The notes beneath the pieces are model-generated. The model saw only the letters and a program-made list of their open reading frames with translations. It searched no databases and was not told the origin of the DNA. A stretch of DNA of 37,393 nt from Aliarcobacter sp. GTDB lineage: Bacteria; Campylobacterota; Campylobacteria; Campylobacterales; Arcobacteraceae. Numbering within the stretch: position 1 is the first letter of the stretch; every line of letters starts with the position of its first letter. Both the position numbers and the translations under genes were made by a program. Location: the NCBI GenBank assembly GCA_028703945.1, contig JAQVLW010000020.1, forward strand, positions 1 to 37,393, given 5' to 3'. Below, piece by piece: positions 18,080 to 25,955 of the stretch.

Positions 18080-18097
18080 TTTTCATTAACTAGTTTT
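18068..18097. terminator. Bidirectional terminator between ccoS and cytochrome c553
   Basis: AAAACTAGTTAA (18068-18079) pairs perfectly with TTAACTAGTTTT (18086-18097) around a 6-base loop. The flanking A and T runs let it serve both converging genes. Confidence 0.8.
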
Positions 18098-18103
18098 AAA
18101 AAA

Positions 18104-18397
18104 TTATTTCATTGCAGCGATTTGTTTAGCTAAATCAGCAATATCAGCGTCTGCTAATTTAACAGCTTGACCTTTCATAAGGGCACCCATACCGTGAACA
18201 TTTAAAGTTCCAGCTTTGTAACCATTTAATGCTTCAATAGTTTTAGCTTCTGGCCAACCTTGAATAATTAAAGATTTTCCTAAAGCAGCTTTTTCACCAT
18301 TTGCACCATGACATGCAGCACATGCTGTAAAAGATGCAGCTGATAAATACGCCGCAGTTGCAGCAACAAAGATTGATGTTAATACGATTTTTTTCAT
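18104..18397 (-). CDS. Periplasmic class I cytochrome c (c553 type)
   Basis: This 97-residue precursor has a signal peptide (about 1-21, ending in SAA) and one haem site, C26-A-A-C29-H30. The sixth ligand is most likely a Met in the HGMGALM segment. The mature size of about 75 residues fits cytochrome c553 of Campylobacter/Helicobacter, the electron carrier from the bc1 complex to cbb3 oxidase. Its place facing ccoI-ccoS fits that role. AAAGG precedes the ATG. On the minus strand a TAGAAT -10 (18425-18430) is preceded by a long A tract. Confidence 0.92.
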   Translation of the reverse strand: MKKIVLTSIFVAATAAYLSAASFTACAACHGANGEKAALGKSLIIQGWPEAKTIEALNGYKAGTLNVHGMGALMKGQAVKLADADIADLAKQIAAMK

Positions 18398-18424
18398 TTT
18401 TTTTCCTTTAAATTTAAAAAAAAT

Positions 18425-18451
18425 ATTCTAGCTTTTTTTTCTTTTTTTTTT
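18425..18451 (-). promoter_or_regulatory. Cytochrome c553 promoter with long homopolymeric A tract
   Basis: On the minus strand A10-G-A8 (18433-18451) lies immediately upstream of the -10 candidate TAGAAT (18425-18430). The tract occupies the spacer and -35 region and may act as an UP-like or curvature element. Homopolymers of this length can vary by slippage. Confidence 0.4.
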
Positions 18452-18573
18452 ACTTAATAACAAGTGGAAGTTTTACTGATAATTGTATATATTTTGTGAA
18501 AAGAAAAGAAGCCCTATTTTGCTAAGATAAAGGGAGTTTTTTATATAGTATATTTTTTAAAAAAGGTACAAAA

Positions 18574-19176
18574 TTGAATCAAAAAAGAGTTTTAGATATA
18601 AAAAATTTAACTTTTTATTATAAAAAAGATAATCCAATTTATAAAGATTTTTCTTTAGAATTAAATAAGGGTGAACTTATAACAATTTTTGGGAAAAGTG
18701 GAACAGGAAAAACTACACTATTTGAATTAATTTTTGGAAGTTTAAAACCGATAAAAGGCACTATTGAAAAATCAAAGATCGCTATGATTTTTCAAGACCC
18801 ATACAACTCTTTTCATCCAACATATTCAATCAAAGAGCAAATAAAAGATGTTGTAGGAAATATTTCTTCTAAAGAACTAAAAGATTTTTTGGGCAATTTA
18901 ACTTTAGAAGAAGAGATTTTAAGTAAAAAACCTTACGAATTAAGTGGCGGTCAGCTACAAAGGTGCTCGATTTTAAGAGCTTTACTTATGAAACCTGATT
19001 TACTTTTAGTTGATGAACCAACATCTGCTTTGGATAATATCATAGCTTATGATGTTATGAAACTATTAATTACACTTTTAGATAAATGTGCTATTTTACT
19101 AATTACTCATGATTTAGATATGGCTTCATGGTGTAGCGATAAAATTATAAGATTGGAAGAAAATGCAAAAAAATAA
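18574..19176 (+). CDS. Orphan ABC transporter ATP-binding protein (NikE/DppF-like)
   Basis: This 200-residue ATPase has Walker A GKSGTGKTT (40-48), a Q-loop in FQDPYNSFHPTYS, the signature LSGGQLQR and Walker B LLLVDEPTSALD. The Q-loop segment resembles the oligopeptide/nickel importers (Opp, Dpp, Nik), but it is shorter than those (about 260) and lacks their C-terminal extension. No permease or binding protein is near it. It overlaps hemH by 14 bp, so the two are co-expressed. The start is TTG, preceded by AAAAAAGG. A role in metal or peptide import is an inference. Confidence 0.82.
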   Translation: MNQKRVLDIKNLTFYYKKDNPIYKDFSLELNKGELITIFGKSGTGKTTLFELIFGSLKPIKGTIEKSKIAMIFQDPYNSFHPTYSIKEQIKDVVGNISSKELKDFLGNLTLEEEILSKKPYELSGGQLQRCSILRALLMKPDLLLVDEPTSALDNIIAYDVMKLLITLLDKCAILLITHDLDMASWCSDKIIRLEENAKK

Positions 19177-20092
19177 AAAAGCGCTCGTATTACTTAATAT
19201 GGGTGGAGCTAGAAATAAAGCCGAACTAAAAATGTTTTTAACAAATATGTTTAATGATAAAAATATATTAACAATGAAAAGTAATCTTCTTCGGAAACTA
19301 ATTGCAACTTTTATAGTAAGTTCAAGGCTTGATAGTGCATGGAAGAATTATGAAAAAATTGGAAATGAATCTCCTATAAATAAATTAACAGAAAAATTAA
19401 TCAAAAAAGCAAATGAAAAAATAAAAGATTTCTCAACTTATCAGGTTATGCGTTATACTCCACCTTTTGCAAAAGATACTATAAATCAAATGAAAAAAGA
19501 CGAAATAAAAGAAGCTATACTTTTACCCCTTTATCCTCAATATTCAACTACAACAACAAAATCATCTTTAGAAGATTTTATATATTTTGCAAAAGATACT
19601 TTTAAAATACAAATAATTGAAACTTTTTACAGAAATGATATTTTTAATGAATGTATTTTAGATGAAATTATTTCAAAAACACCAAATCCAAGTGAATATA
19701 ATCTAATTTTTTCAGCACATGGACTTCCTCAAAAAATAGTTGAGACAGGTGATCCTTATGAAAAACAAATGAAAGAACATATAAAAATATTATCTGAAAA
19801 ATTATCACAAAAAGGAATAATTTTTAAATCAATAAATTTAGCATATCAATCAAAAGTTGGACCACTAAAATGGCTTGAACCTTCACTTGAAAATATGTTA
19901 AAAAGCTTTAAAAATGAGAATGTAATTATTTATCCAATAGCATTTATTGTCGACAATTCAGAAACTGATTTTGAACTTGATATTGAATATAGAGAAATTG
20001 CCCATGAAATAGGAATAAAAGATTATAAAGTATGTAAATGTGTAAATGATAGTGATGATTTTATTGAAGCAATAAAAGATATTATTAAATAG
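19163..20092 (+). CDS. hemH: Ferrochelatase
   Basis: This 309-residue enzyme inserts Fe2+ into protoporphyrin IX, the last step of haem synthesis. The family landmarks are LLNMGGA at the N-terminus, LPLYPQYSTTTT (about 121-132), the catalytic His186 in FSAHGLP, and the acidic N-S-E-T-D-F-E-L-D segment of the active site. Length fits the family. It overlaps the ABC gene upstream and abuts the ElyC-like gene downstream with no gap. Haem demand is high here (cytochrome c553, cbb3 oxidase, MsrQ, NnrS). Confidence 0.96.
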   Translation: MQKNKKALVLLNMGGARNKAELKMFLTNMFNDKNILTMKSNLLRKLIATFIVSSRLDSAWKNYEKIGNESPINKLTEKLIKKANEKIKDFSTYQVMRYTPPFAKDTINQMKKDEIKEAILLPLYPQYSTTTTKSSLEDFIYFAKDTFKIQIIETFYRNDIFNECILDEIISKTPNPSEYNLIFSAHGLPQKIVETGDPYEKQMKEHIKILSEKLSQKGIIFKSINLAYQSKVGPLKWLEPSLENMLKSFKNENVIIYPIAFIVDNSETDFELDIEYREIAHEIGIKDYKVCKCVNDSDDFIEAIKDIIK

Positions 20093-20833
20093 ATGTTTTT
20101 ACTAAAAAAATTAATCTCAGCTTTTTTGCTTCCTATTCCAATAGGCTTATTTTTACTTCTTATATCTTTTATTTATTTGATGTTTAATTCCTATAAAAAA
20201 GCAAAAATATTCCTATTTTTAGGTTTGTCTTGGTTTTTATTTTTCTCTTTTCAACCAATTTCAAATGCACTATTAGCTCCTTTGGAAAATACACATAAAG
20301 CTTTATTGGAAACTCCAAAAGTAAACTATATTTTAGTTTTAGGAAGTGGACATAAAAGTGATGAAAATTTGAGTATAACTTCTCAAGTAAAAATGGTAGG
20401 AATAAACAGATTAGTTGAGGGAATTAGACATTATAAAAATCTAGAAAATGTGAAATTAATAGTTTCAGGATATAGTTCAAATGACGAAAATTCTCATGCT
20501 TTAATGCAAGAAAAACTAGCAATTTCTTTAGGTGTAAATCCAAATGATATCATAAGACTTGATACTCCAAAAGATACAAAAGAAGAAGCAATTGAAGTAA
20601 AAAAAATAGTTGGAAATAATAAATTTATTTTAGTTACAAGTGCTTCGCATATAAAAAGAGCTGTTTTGTTGTTTGAAAAAAAGGGCTTGAATGTAATCGC
20701 AAGTCCTACAAATCATTTAGCTTATGAAGATGACTCTTATTCATCATATTTTTCTGGAAAAAATATTAGAAATTGCGAAACTGCAATCCATGAATACTTA
20801 GGGTTATTATATTCTTATCTTACTTCTTTTTAG
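20093..20833 (+). CDS. ElyC/SanA/YdcF family (DUF218) membrane protein
   Basis: This 246-residue protein has two N-terminal transmembrane helices (about 5-28 and 36-55) followed by a DUF218 domain. That domain shows LVLGSGH, an R-L-V-E-G-I-R-H-Y segment, SGY, D-T-P-K-D-T-K-E-E-A, and VTSASHIKRA. Two helices plus the domain resemble E. coli ElyC, which affects peptidoglycan and lipid-carrier metabolism. The ATG follows the hemH stop directly, so translation is probably coupled. The 3' end overlaps the convergent galE by 14 bp. The biochemical activity of the family is not settled. Confidence 0.85.
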   Translation: MFLLKKLISAFLLPIPIGLFLLLISFIYLMFNSYKKAKIFLFLGLSWFLFFSFQPISNALLAPLENTHKALLETPKVNYILVLGSGHKSDENLSITSQVKMVGINRLVEGIRHYKNLENVKLIVSGYSSNDENSHALMQEKLAISLGVNPNDIIRLDTPKDTKEEAIEVKKIVGNNKFILVTSASHIKRAVLLFEKKGLNVIASPTNHLAYEDDSYSSYFSGKNIRNCETAIHEYLGLLYSYLTSF

Positions 20834-21863
20834 TGTATCCATTTGGGTTATTATTTTGCCATTTCCAACTATCAGCACACATATCATCAATAGTTTTTTT
20901 AGATTCCCAATTCAAAACTTCTTTTGCATAACTTGAGTCTGAATAACAAGTAGAAATATCTCCTAATCGCCTTTGTACTATTTTATATGGTACTTTTTTA
21001 CCACTTACTTTTTCAAAAGCTTTTATCATATCTATTACTGAGTAACCAACTCCTGTTCCGATATTTACAATCAGTGGATTTGTAGTTTGCTTATTTTTGC
21101 TGTTTAGATAATTTAGTGCTTTTACATGTGCATCTGCTAAATCAACTACATGAATATAATCTCTTACTCCTGTACCATCATGGGTTGGATAATCTCCTCC
21201 AAATACACTTAAAAACTCTCTTTTCCCTACTGCTGTTTGGGAAATATATGGCATTAGATTATTTGGTATGCCATTTGGATCTTCACCTATTGTTCCACTT
21301 TCATGTGCGCCTACTGGATTAAAATATCTTAAAATTGCTATTTTAAATTTTGGGTCGCTTAAATATAAGTCTTTTAGTATCTCTTCAATAAAATATTTTG
21401 TTCTTCCATATGGATTTGTAGTAACACCTGTTGGAAAATTTTCTTTTAGTGGTGTATAGTTTTGTGCATCAACTTCATTGTAAACAGTTGCAGAGGAACT
21501 AAATACTAGTTTTTTACAATTATTTTTTTTCATAACTTCAAGAAGCTTTAGAGTTCCCACTATGTTATTATCATAATACTCAAGTGGATTTTGTACAGAT
21601 TCACCAACAGACTTAAGACCTGCAAAATGGATAACTGAATCTATTTTATATTTTTTAAAAACTTTATTTAAAGCTTTTTTATCTCTTACATCACCCTCTT
21701 CAAAAAATATTGGAGTTTTTATGATTTTTTCAACTCTTTTAATACTCTTTTTTGAAGAATTTGATAGATTATCAAATACTACAAATTTATATCCCGCATT
21801 AGAAAGCTCTATTAAAGTATGACTTCCAATATATCCAGCTCCACCCGTAATAAGAATTTTCAT
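20820..21863 (-). CDS. galE: UDP-glucose 4-epimerase
   Basis: This 347-residue extended short-chain dehydrogenase interconverts UDP-glucose and UDP-galactose (possibly also the N-acetyl forms) for surface glycans. NAD-binding motif GGAGYIGSH is at 7-15, the catalytic Ser/Thr region SSSATVY at 122-128, and the Y152-x3-K156 pair in YGRTK. The C-terminal NIGTGVGYSV and R-R-x-G-D-I motifs match GalE. GAGGA precedes the ATG. It stands alone on its strand. Confidence 0.95.
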   Translation of the reverse strand: MKILITGGAGYIGSHTLIELSNAGYKFVVFDNLSNSSKKSIKRVEKIIKTPIFFEEGDVRDKKALNKVFKKYKIDSVIHFAGLKSVGESVQNPLEYYDNNIVGTLKLLEVMKKNNCKKLVFSSSATVYNEVDAQNYTPLKENFPTGVTTNPYGRTKYFIEEILKDLYLSDPKFKIAILRYFNPVGAHESGTIGEDPNGIPNNLMPYISQTAVGKREFLSVFGGDYPTHDGTGVRDYIHVVDLADAHVKALNYLNSKNKQTTNPLIVNIGTGVGYSVIDMIKAFEKVSGKKVPYKIVQRRLGDISTCYSDSSYAKEVLNWESKKTIDDMCADSWKWQNNNPNGYTKKK

Positions 21864-21961
21864 ATTATTTCCTCTTTATATTTATCAAGTTTAACTAATA
21901 CATTTGTATACTATTTTAGCCTTTTTTGCTTTAAAAAATGATTACTTGATTATTAGATTTG

Positions 21962-22020
21962 ATATTAGATTAATCCAATATTTGATAATATTGCAACAAA
22001 GTTGCAAATAAAGGTTTTTA
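21962..22020 (+). promoter_or_regulatory. znuCB-like promoter with two palindromes (candidate Zur/Fur-type operator)
   Basis: A 20-bp inverted repeat (21962-21981; ATATTAGATT with AATCCAATAT, arms matching 9 of 10) lies just before a -10-like GATAAT (21984-21989). A second repeat, TTGCAAC-aaa-GTTGCAA (21991-22007), is perfect and covers the expected start of transcription. AAAGG (22010-22014) sets the GTG start. Size and position suit a Fur-family repressor, but no known consensus is matched exactly. Confidence 0.45.
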
Positions 22021-22761
22021 GTGGAATTAATAAATATTAGTAATTTATTTTATAAATATCATAAAACAGATGTATTAGAAAATATAAATTTAACAATAAA
22101 AGATGATGATTTTTTAGCAATTATTGGACCAAATGGTGGAGGAAAATCTACTTTATTAAAACTAATTTTAGGTTTATTAACACCCCAAGATGGAAAAATA
22201 GAGAAAAAAATAAAAAATAATCAAGTGGGATATGTACCACAAAACACAAATTTAAATATAGATTTTCCAATCACTGCTTTGGAAATAGTTTTAATGGGAC
22301 ATGTAAGCTCTAAAAAAAGATTATTTGGATATTCAAAAGAAGATATATCTTGTGCGATGGCTTCTTTATCAAAAGTTAGTATGGCTGATTTTGCCAATTC
22401 AAAAATTGGTGATTTAAGTGGAGGTCAAAGACAAAGAGTTTTTATAGCTCGGGCATTATGCTCAAATCCCAAAATTATGCTTTTAGATGAACCAACTGCA
22501 AGTATTGATGTAAAAGGTCAAAGAGAAATATATGAATTATTAAAAGAATTAAATAGCTCAATTTGTATAGTTGTAGTTAGTCATGATATTTCTGTTTTAT
22601 TAAACTATGCAAAAAATGTGGCACATATAAATAAAAATATAGTTTATCATTCTTTAGAAAATGTAGAAAAAAATATAAATACACAAAATGAACATTTATG
22701 TGAAGTTGAACTTTTATCAGCTTTAGGAAAATCTCATGTTTGTTGTGAACATAATCATTAA
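22021..22761 (+). CDS. znuC: ZnuC-like metal ABC importer, ATP-binding subunit
   Basis: This 246-residue ATPase has Walker A GPNGGGKST (about 36-44), Q-loop VPQNTNLN, the signature LSGGQRQR and Walker B IMLLDEPTASID. The protein belongs to the zinc/manganese family (ZnuC, MntB, SitB). It ends in CCEHNH, a small metal-binding-like tail. The start is GTG with AAAGG upstream. The permease gene follows after 10 bp. Zinc is the best guess; manganese or iron cannot be excluded. The periplasmic binding protein is not next to it. Confidence 0.85.
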   Translation: MELINISNLFYKYHKTDVLENINLTIKDDDFLAIIGPNGGGKSTLLKLILGLLTPQDGKIEKKIKNNQVGYVPQNTNLNIDFPITALEIVLMGHVSSKKRLFGYSKEDISCAMASLSKVSMADFANSKIGDLSGGQRQRVFIARALCSNPKIMLLDEPTASIDVKGQREIYELLKELNSSICIVVVSHDISVLLNYAKNVAHINKNIVYHSLENVEKNINTQNEHLCEVELLSALGKSHVCCEHNH

Positions 22762-22771
22762 AAGGCAAAAA

Positions 22772-23572
22772 ATGTTAGAAATATTACAATATGATTTTAT
22801 TCAAAATGCCTTAATTGCAGGAGTTTTAATCTCAATTGCAGCTGGAATAATAGGTTCTTTAGTAGTTGTAAATAAGATTACTTTTTTAACAGGCGGAATT
22901 GCACACAGCTCTTATGGAGGAATTGGACTTGCTATTTATATGGGAATTCCAGTTTTATTTGGAGCTACAGTTTTTGCTGTATTAACAGCTATTTTAATAG
23001 CAATAATTACTCTAAAAAATAGAACAAGAATAGATGCAATAATCGGGATGATGTGGGCTAGTGGTATGGCTATTGGTATTATTTTTGTGGATTTAACACC
23101 TGGATATAACGTAGATTTAATGTCATATCTGTTTGGTTCAATTATTGCTGTTTCAAGAGAAGATTTAATATATATGAGTGTTTTAGATGTTTTTATTATC
23201 TCAATAGTTGTCTTTTTTTATAAACAGATTCTAGCGGTTTCTTACGATAGTGAATTTGCAAGTTTAAGAGGTATAAATGTAAAATTTTTTTATACCCTAA
23301 TTTTAATTTTAGCGGCACTTTGTGTGGTGGCTGCCATTAAAGCTGTAGGATTGATTTTAGTAATTGCACTTCTAACAATTCCTACATATTTAGCAGAGAG
23401 TTTTTCATCAAAATTATCAACTATGATGATAATTAGCTCTATTTTAGCTACAATATTTACAATTTTAGGATTAATTGTTTCTTATTCTTATGATATTAGC
23501 TCAGGAGCTAGTATTATTTTAGTAGCTGTTATTGTTTTGGCAATAGTGAAACTTTTTAATTTAAAAAAATAA
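22772..23572 (+). CDS. znuB: ZnuB-like metal ABC importer, permease subunit
   Basis: I choose the ATG at 22772 (266 residues) because AAAAGG lies seven bases before it; the frame is open 12 codons further up, inside znuC. The protein has about eight hydrophobic helices. It shows the FLTGGIAHSSYGGIGLA segment and the SYDSEFASLRGI...AVGLILVIALLTIPTYLAE core of the ZnuB/MntC permease family. It pairs with the ATPase upstream. The substrate is uncertain as for that gene. Confidence 0.87.
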   Translation: MLEILQYDFIQNALIAGVLISIAAGIIGSLVVVNKITFLTGGIAHSSYGGIGLAIYMGIPVLFGATVFAVLTAILIAIITLKNRTRIDAIIGMMWASGMAIGIIFVDLTPGYNVDLMSYLFGSIIAVSREDLIYMSVLDVFIISIVVFFYKQILAVSYDSEFASLRGINVKFFYTLILILAALCVVAAIKAVGLILVIALLTIPTYLAESFSSKLSTMMIISSILATIFTILGLIVSYSYDISSGASIILVAVIVLAIVKLFNLKK

Positions 23573-23594
23573 ACTTAAAAACGGAAAGACCAAA

Positions 23595-24434
23595 ATGAAT
23601 AAACAAATTAATGAACACATTTATGTGGGAGAATTAAATACTCTTGCAGTTAATAGAGTTAGTGAACCTGGAATTTACCTAATTAGTGATGATCAAACAG
23701 AAGTTTTACTTCCAAATGCTTATGTTACAAAAGCTATGGATATAGGCAGTTTTTTAGATGTATTTATTTATACAGATAGTGAAGATAGACTTGTGGCAAC
23801 TACACTAAAGCCTTATGTATATTTATATGAATTCGCATTTTTAGAAATAGTAGATAGTATGAAATTTGGCTCTTTTGCGGATATTGGTTTACCAAAACAT
23901 ATATTAGTCCCTAAAAATAAACAAAAAGGAACTTTTAGTATTGGAAATAGAAAAGTTTTACAACTTCAGTTGGATGAACGAACAAATAGATTAATTGCTT
24001 CTGAAAAATATGATTTGTTAAAAGAGATAAAAGATTTAGAAAAAAATTCTGAAGTTGAGATAATTTTATATTCAAAAACTCCTTTAGGCTATAAAGTAAT
24101 TGTAAATAATTCTTATGATGGAATGATTTATCATACAGAGATTTTTGAAAATCTAAAAATTGGTGATAAAAAAAGAGCTTATGTAAAAAATATAAGAGAT
24201 GACAATAAGATAGATATATCTTTACAAAAAAGTGGTGAAAAGGTATCAGGAGATAAAATTTTTGACCTTTTAGAAAAAGAAGGTGGAAAATTAGCTTTTA
24301 CTTACAAAAGTGAAGCTGAGGAAATAAAAGAGAAATTTGGAATGAGTAAAAAAGCTTTTAAGGCATCTTTAACTAAACTTCTAGCTGAGAATAAAATAAT
24401 CTTAGAAGAAAATGGTATTAAGATTAAATTATAA
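23595..24434 (+). CDS. CvfB-family S1-like RNA-binding protein
   Basis: This 279-residue protein has S1-type OB domains and a C-terminal winged helix, the CvfB/YitL layout. Visible points are the N-terminal N-R-V-S-E-P-G-I-Y-L start, the Y-D-G-M-I-Y-H-T-E-I-F motif (about 176-186) of the third S1 domain, D-N-K-I-D-I-S-L-Q after it, and the terminal helix domain (FGMSKKAFKASLTKL...I-I-L-E-E-N-G-I-K). In Staphylococcus CvfB affects virulence factor expression; in this group the role is unknown. GGAAAG precedes the ATG. It follows the importer genes by 22 bp and may be in the same operon. Confidence 0.85.
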   Translation: MNKQINEHIYVGELNTLAVNRVSEPGIYLISDDQTEVLLPNAYVTKAMDIGSFLDVFIYTDSEDRLVATTLKPYVYLYEFAFLEIVDSMKFGSFADIGLPKHILVPKNKQKGTFSIGNRKVLQLQLDERTNRLIASEKYDLLKEIKDLEKNSEVEIILYSKTPLGYKVIVNNSYDGMIYHTEIFENLKIGDKKRAYVKNIRDDNKIDISLQKSGEKVSGDKIFDLLEKEGGKLAFTYKSEAEEIKEKFGMSKKAFKASLTKLLAENKIILEENGIKIKL

Positions 24435-24453
24435 TTTTAAAAATTTATTTTTG

Positions 24454-24520
24454 ATTACAAAGTAATTAAGACTTATTTTATCCTATTTTATTATAATACC
24501 AATAAATATTTTTATAAAGG
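24454..24520 (+). promoter_or_regulatory. tpx promoter region
   Basis: TATAAT at 24492-24497 and AAAGG at 24516-24520 set up transcription and translation of tpx. Upstream is a small palindrome ATTAC-aaa-GTAAT (24454-24466), a weak operator candidate for a peroxide regulator. It does not match the usual PerR box. Confidence 0.5.
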
Positions 24521-24527
24521 AAAATAA

Positions 24528-25064
24528 ATGGCAACAACAAAATTAAAAGGTAACGAAGTTACTTTAAGTGGTACAGAATTAAAAGTTGGGGATGTAGCTC
24601 CAGTTGTAACAGTAGTAGCAAAAGATTTATCTGATCTTCAAGTAGGTGGTCAAAAAGGTAAAGCTCAAATAGTAGTAGTAGTTCCTTCTTTAGATACAGC
24701 AGTATGTGCAGCAGAAACAAGAAAATTCAATGAGGCAGCAGCTAAAGTTGAAAATGCAGAAGTAATCGTAGTTTCTATGGATTTACCATTTGCAATGGGA
24801 AGATTTTGTACAACAGAAGGAATTTCAAACTTAAGTGTTGGTTCTGATTTTAGAGCAAAAGCTTTTGCAAAATCTTATGGTGTTTTACTTTCTTCAGGAC
24901 CATTAGCAGGTGTTACTTGTAGAGCAGTATTTGTAATTAATGCTTCAGGAATTATTACTTATAAAGAAATTTGTCCAGAAATCACAGAAGAGCCAAATTA
25001 TGAAGCAGCATTAGCAGCTGTTAATGAATCTGTATCTACTTCTTGTTGTGGTTCTTGCCATTAG
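24528..25064 (+). CDS. tpx: Thiol peroxidase with extra Cys-rich C-terminal tail
   Basis: This is a 178-residue atypical 2-Cys peroxiredoxin reducing hydrogen and organic peroxides. The peroxidatic cysteine is C60 in PSLDTAVC, and the resolving one is C94 in GRFCTTEG, as in E. coli Tpx (C61/C95). Most Tpx proteins end near residue 168. This one continues to SVSTSCCGSCH, with three cysteines and a final His at 173-178, which resembles a metal or redox motif and is not part of the known fold. It is a single gene with its own promoter and terminator. Confidence 0.95.
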   Translation: MATTKLKGNEVTLSGTELKVGDVAPVVTVVAKDLSDLQVGGQKGKAQIVVVVPSLDTAVCAAETRKFNEAAAKVENAEVIVVSMDLPFAMGRFCTTEGISNLSVGSDFRAKAFAKSYGVLLSSGPLAGVTCRAVFVINASGIITYKEICPEITEEPNYEAALAAVNESVSTSCCGSCH

Positions 25065-25075
25065 TTTTTAAATAT

Positions 25076-25104
25076 AAAAAGTCACTTAAAAGTGGCTTTT
25101 TATT
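25076..25104 (+). terminator. tpx terminator
   Basis: AAAAAGTCAC (25076-25085) pairs with GTGGCTTTTT (25092-25101), one G-T pair, with loop TTAAAA, ending in T5. The stem closely resembles the hairpin at 25974-25996. Confidence 0.85.
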
Positions 25105-25128
25105 TGTTCTTATCTTTATCTAAAATAA

Positions 25129-25140
25129 GTAGTATACTAC
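25129..25140 (+). promoter_or_regulatory. Promoter of the Sel1/Hcp-like gene
   Basis: The perfect palindrome GTAGTATACTAC (25129-25140) contains the -10 candidate TATACT (25133-25138), 35 bp before the ATG. A regulator binding the palindrome would block the promoter. Confidence 0.4.
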
Positions 25141-25172
25141 CTCAAGCTAAATTTATTAGTAGGAGAAAAATC

Positions 25173-25913
25173 ATGTTAAAAAATTTATTAAAAATCACAC
25201 TGTTCTTTTTGTTAGGATTACAAACTTTATTTGCAGCAGCTGTTAATGATGGTTTTGAACAATACAAAAAAGGAAATAATGAACAAGCTATAGAAATATT
25301 TAAAAAAGCTTGTGATGAAGGTGCATCATCTGGATGTTATAATCTTGGACTTTTATATTACAATGGAACGGAAGTTGAACAAGAGTATTTCAAAGCAGCA
25401 GAAGCTTTCTCAAAAGCTTGTGATGATGGACATACGAAAGCTTGTTATAACTTAGGATATATGTACCAAAATGGTTATGGCGTTAGATTAGATGCAAAAA
25501 AAGCATTATCATTATATGAAAAAACTTGTAATGAAGGACTTAGTGCTTCTTGTTACAATATATCAAATATGTATGCAGTTGCAGATGGGGTTGAAAAAGA
25601 TACTTTTAAAACAGTTGATTATTTAACAAAAGCTTGTAATTTAAATCATTCAAAAGCTTGTTATAATCTAGCTGTTAGATATAAAAATGCAGATGGAGTA
25701 GAAAAAAATCCATCAAGAGCAGCATTACTTTATGAAAAATCTTGTGATTTGGGTTATCCAAAATCTTGTTATAATCTAGGAATTATGTATGCTGATGGTG
25801 AATCTTTAGAAAAAAATAATATTAAAGCTCTTGAATTATTTACAAAAGCTTGTGGTATGAATCTAAAAGAAGCTTGTGAGGCTTATGATAATTTAAAAGG
25901 CTTAGTATATTAA
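25173..25913 (+). CDS. Hcp-like Sel1-repeat protein with signal peptide
   Basis: I choose the ATG at 25173 (246 residues) because AGGAGA lies six bases upstream and a signal peptide (about 1-23, ending FAAA) follows at once. The frame is open further up but crosses the promoter. The mature protein is about six Sel1-type repeats of about 36 residues, each carrying a pair of cysteines seven or so residues apart (A-C-D-E-G...G-C-Y-N-L-G). This is the pattern of the Helicobacter cysteine-rich proteins (Hcp), where the pairs form disulphides. It is periplasmic or secreted; the function is unknown, with peptidoglycan-related or host-interaction roles proposed for Hcp relatives. Confidence 0.88.
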   Translation: MLKNLLKITLFFLLGLQTLFAAAVNDGFEQYKKGNNEQAIEIFKKACDEGASSGCYNLGLLYYNGTEVEQEYFKAAEAFSKACDDGHTKACYNLGYMYQNGYGVRLDAKKALSLYEKTCNEGLSASCYNISNMYAVADGVEKDTFKTVDYLTKACNLNHSKACYNLAVRYKNADGVEKNPSRAALLYEKSCDLGYPKSCYNLGIMYADGESLEKNNIKALELFTKACGMNLKEACEAYDNLKGLVY

Positions 25914-25917
25914 GGTC

Positions 25918-25946
25918 CCTTGTTTAAAATCAAGGATTTTTATTTT
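25918..25946 (+). terminator. Terminator of the Sel1/Hcp-like gene
   Basis: CCTTG (25918-25922) pairs with CAAGG (25931-25935) and is followed by a long T-rich run. The stem is short. Confidence 0.55.
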
Positions 25947-25955
25947 TATACTAGA

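Noticed and set aside
22736..22771. 12-codon N-terminal extension of the ZnuB-like permease into znuC
   Set aside because: AAAAGG at 22760-22765 directs initiation at 22772, and the extension adds a stretch unlike other permease N-termini.
25092..25172. 27-codon N-terminal extension of the Sel1/Hcp-like gene
   Set aside because: It crosses the tpx terminator and the promoter. The ATG at 25173 has a good ribosome binding site and begins a clear signal peptide.
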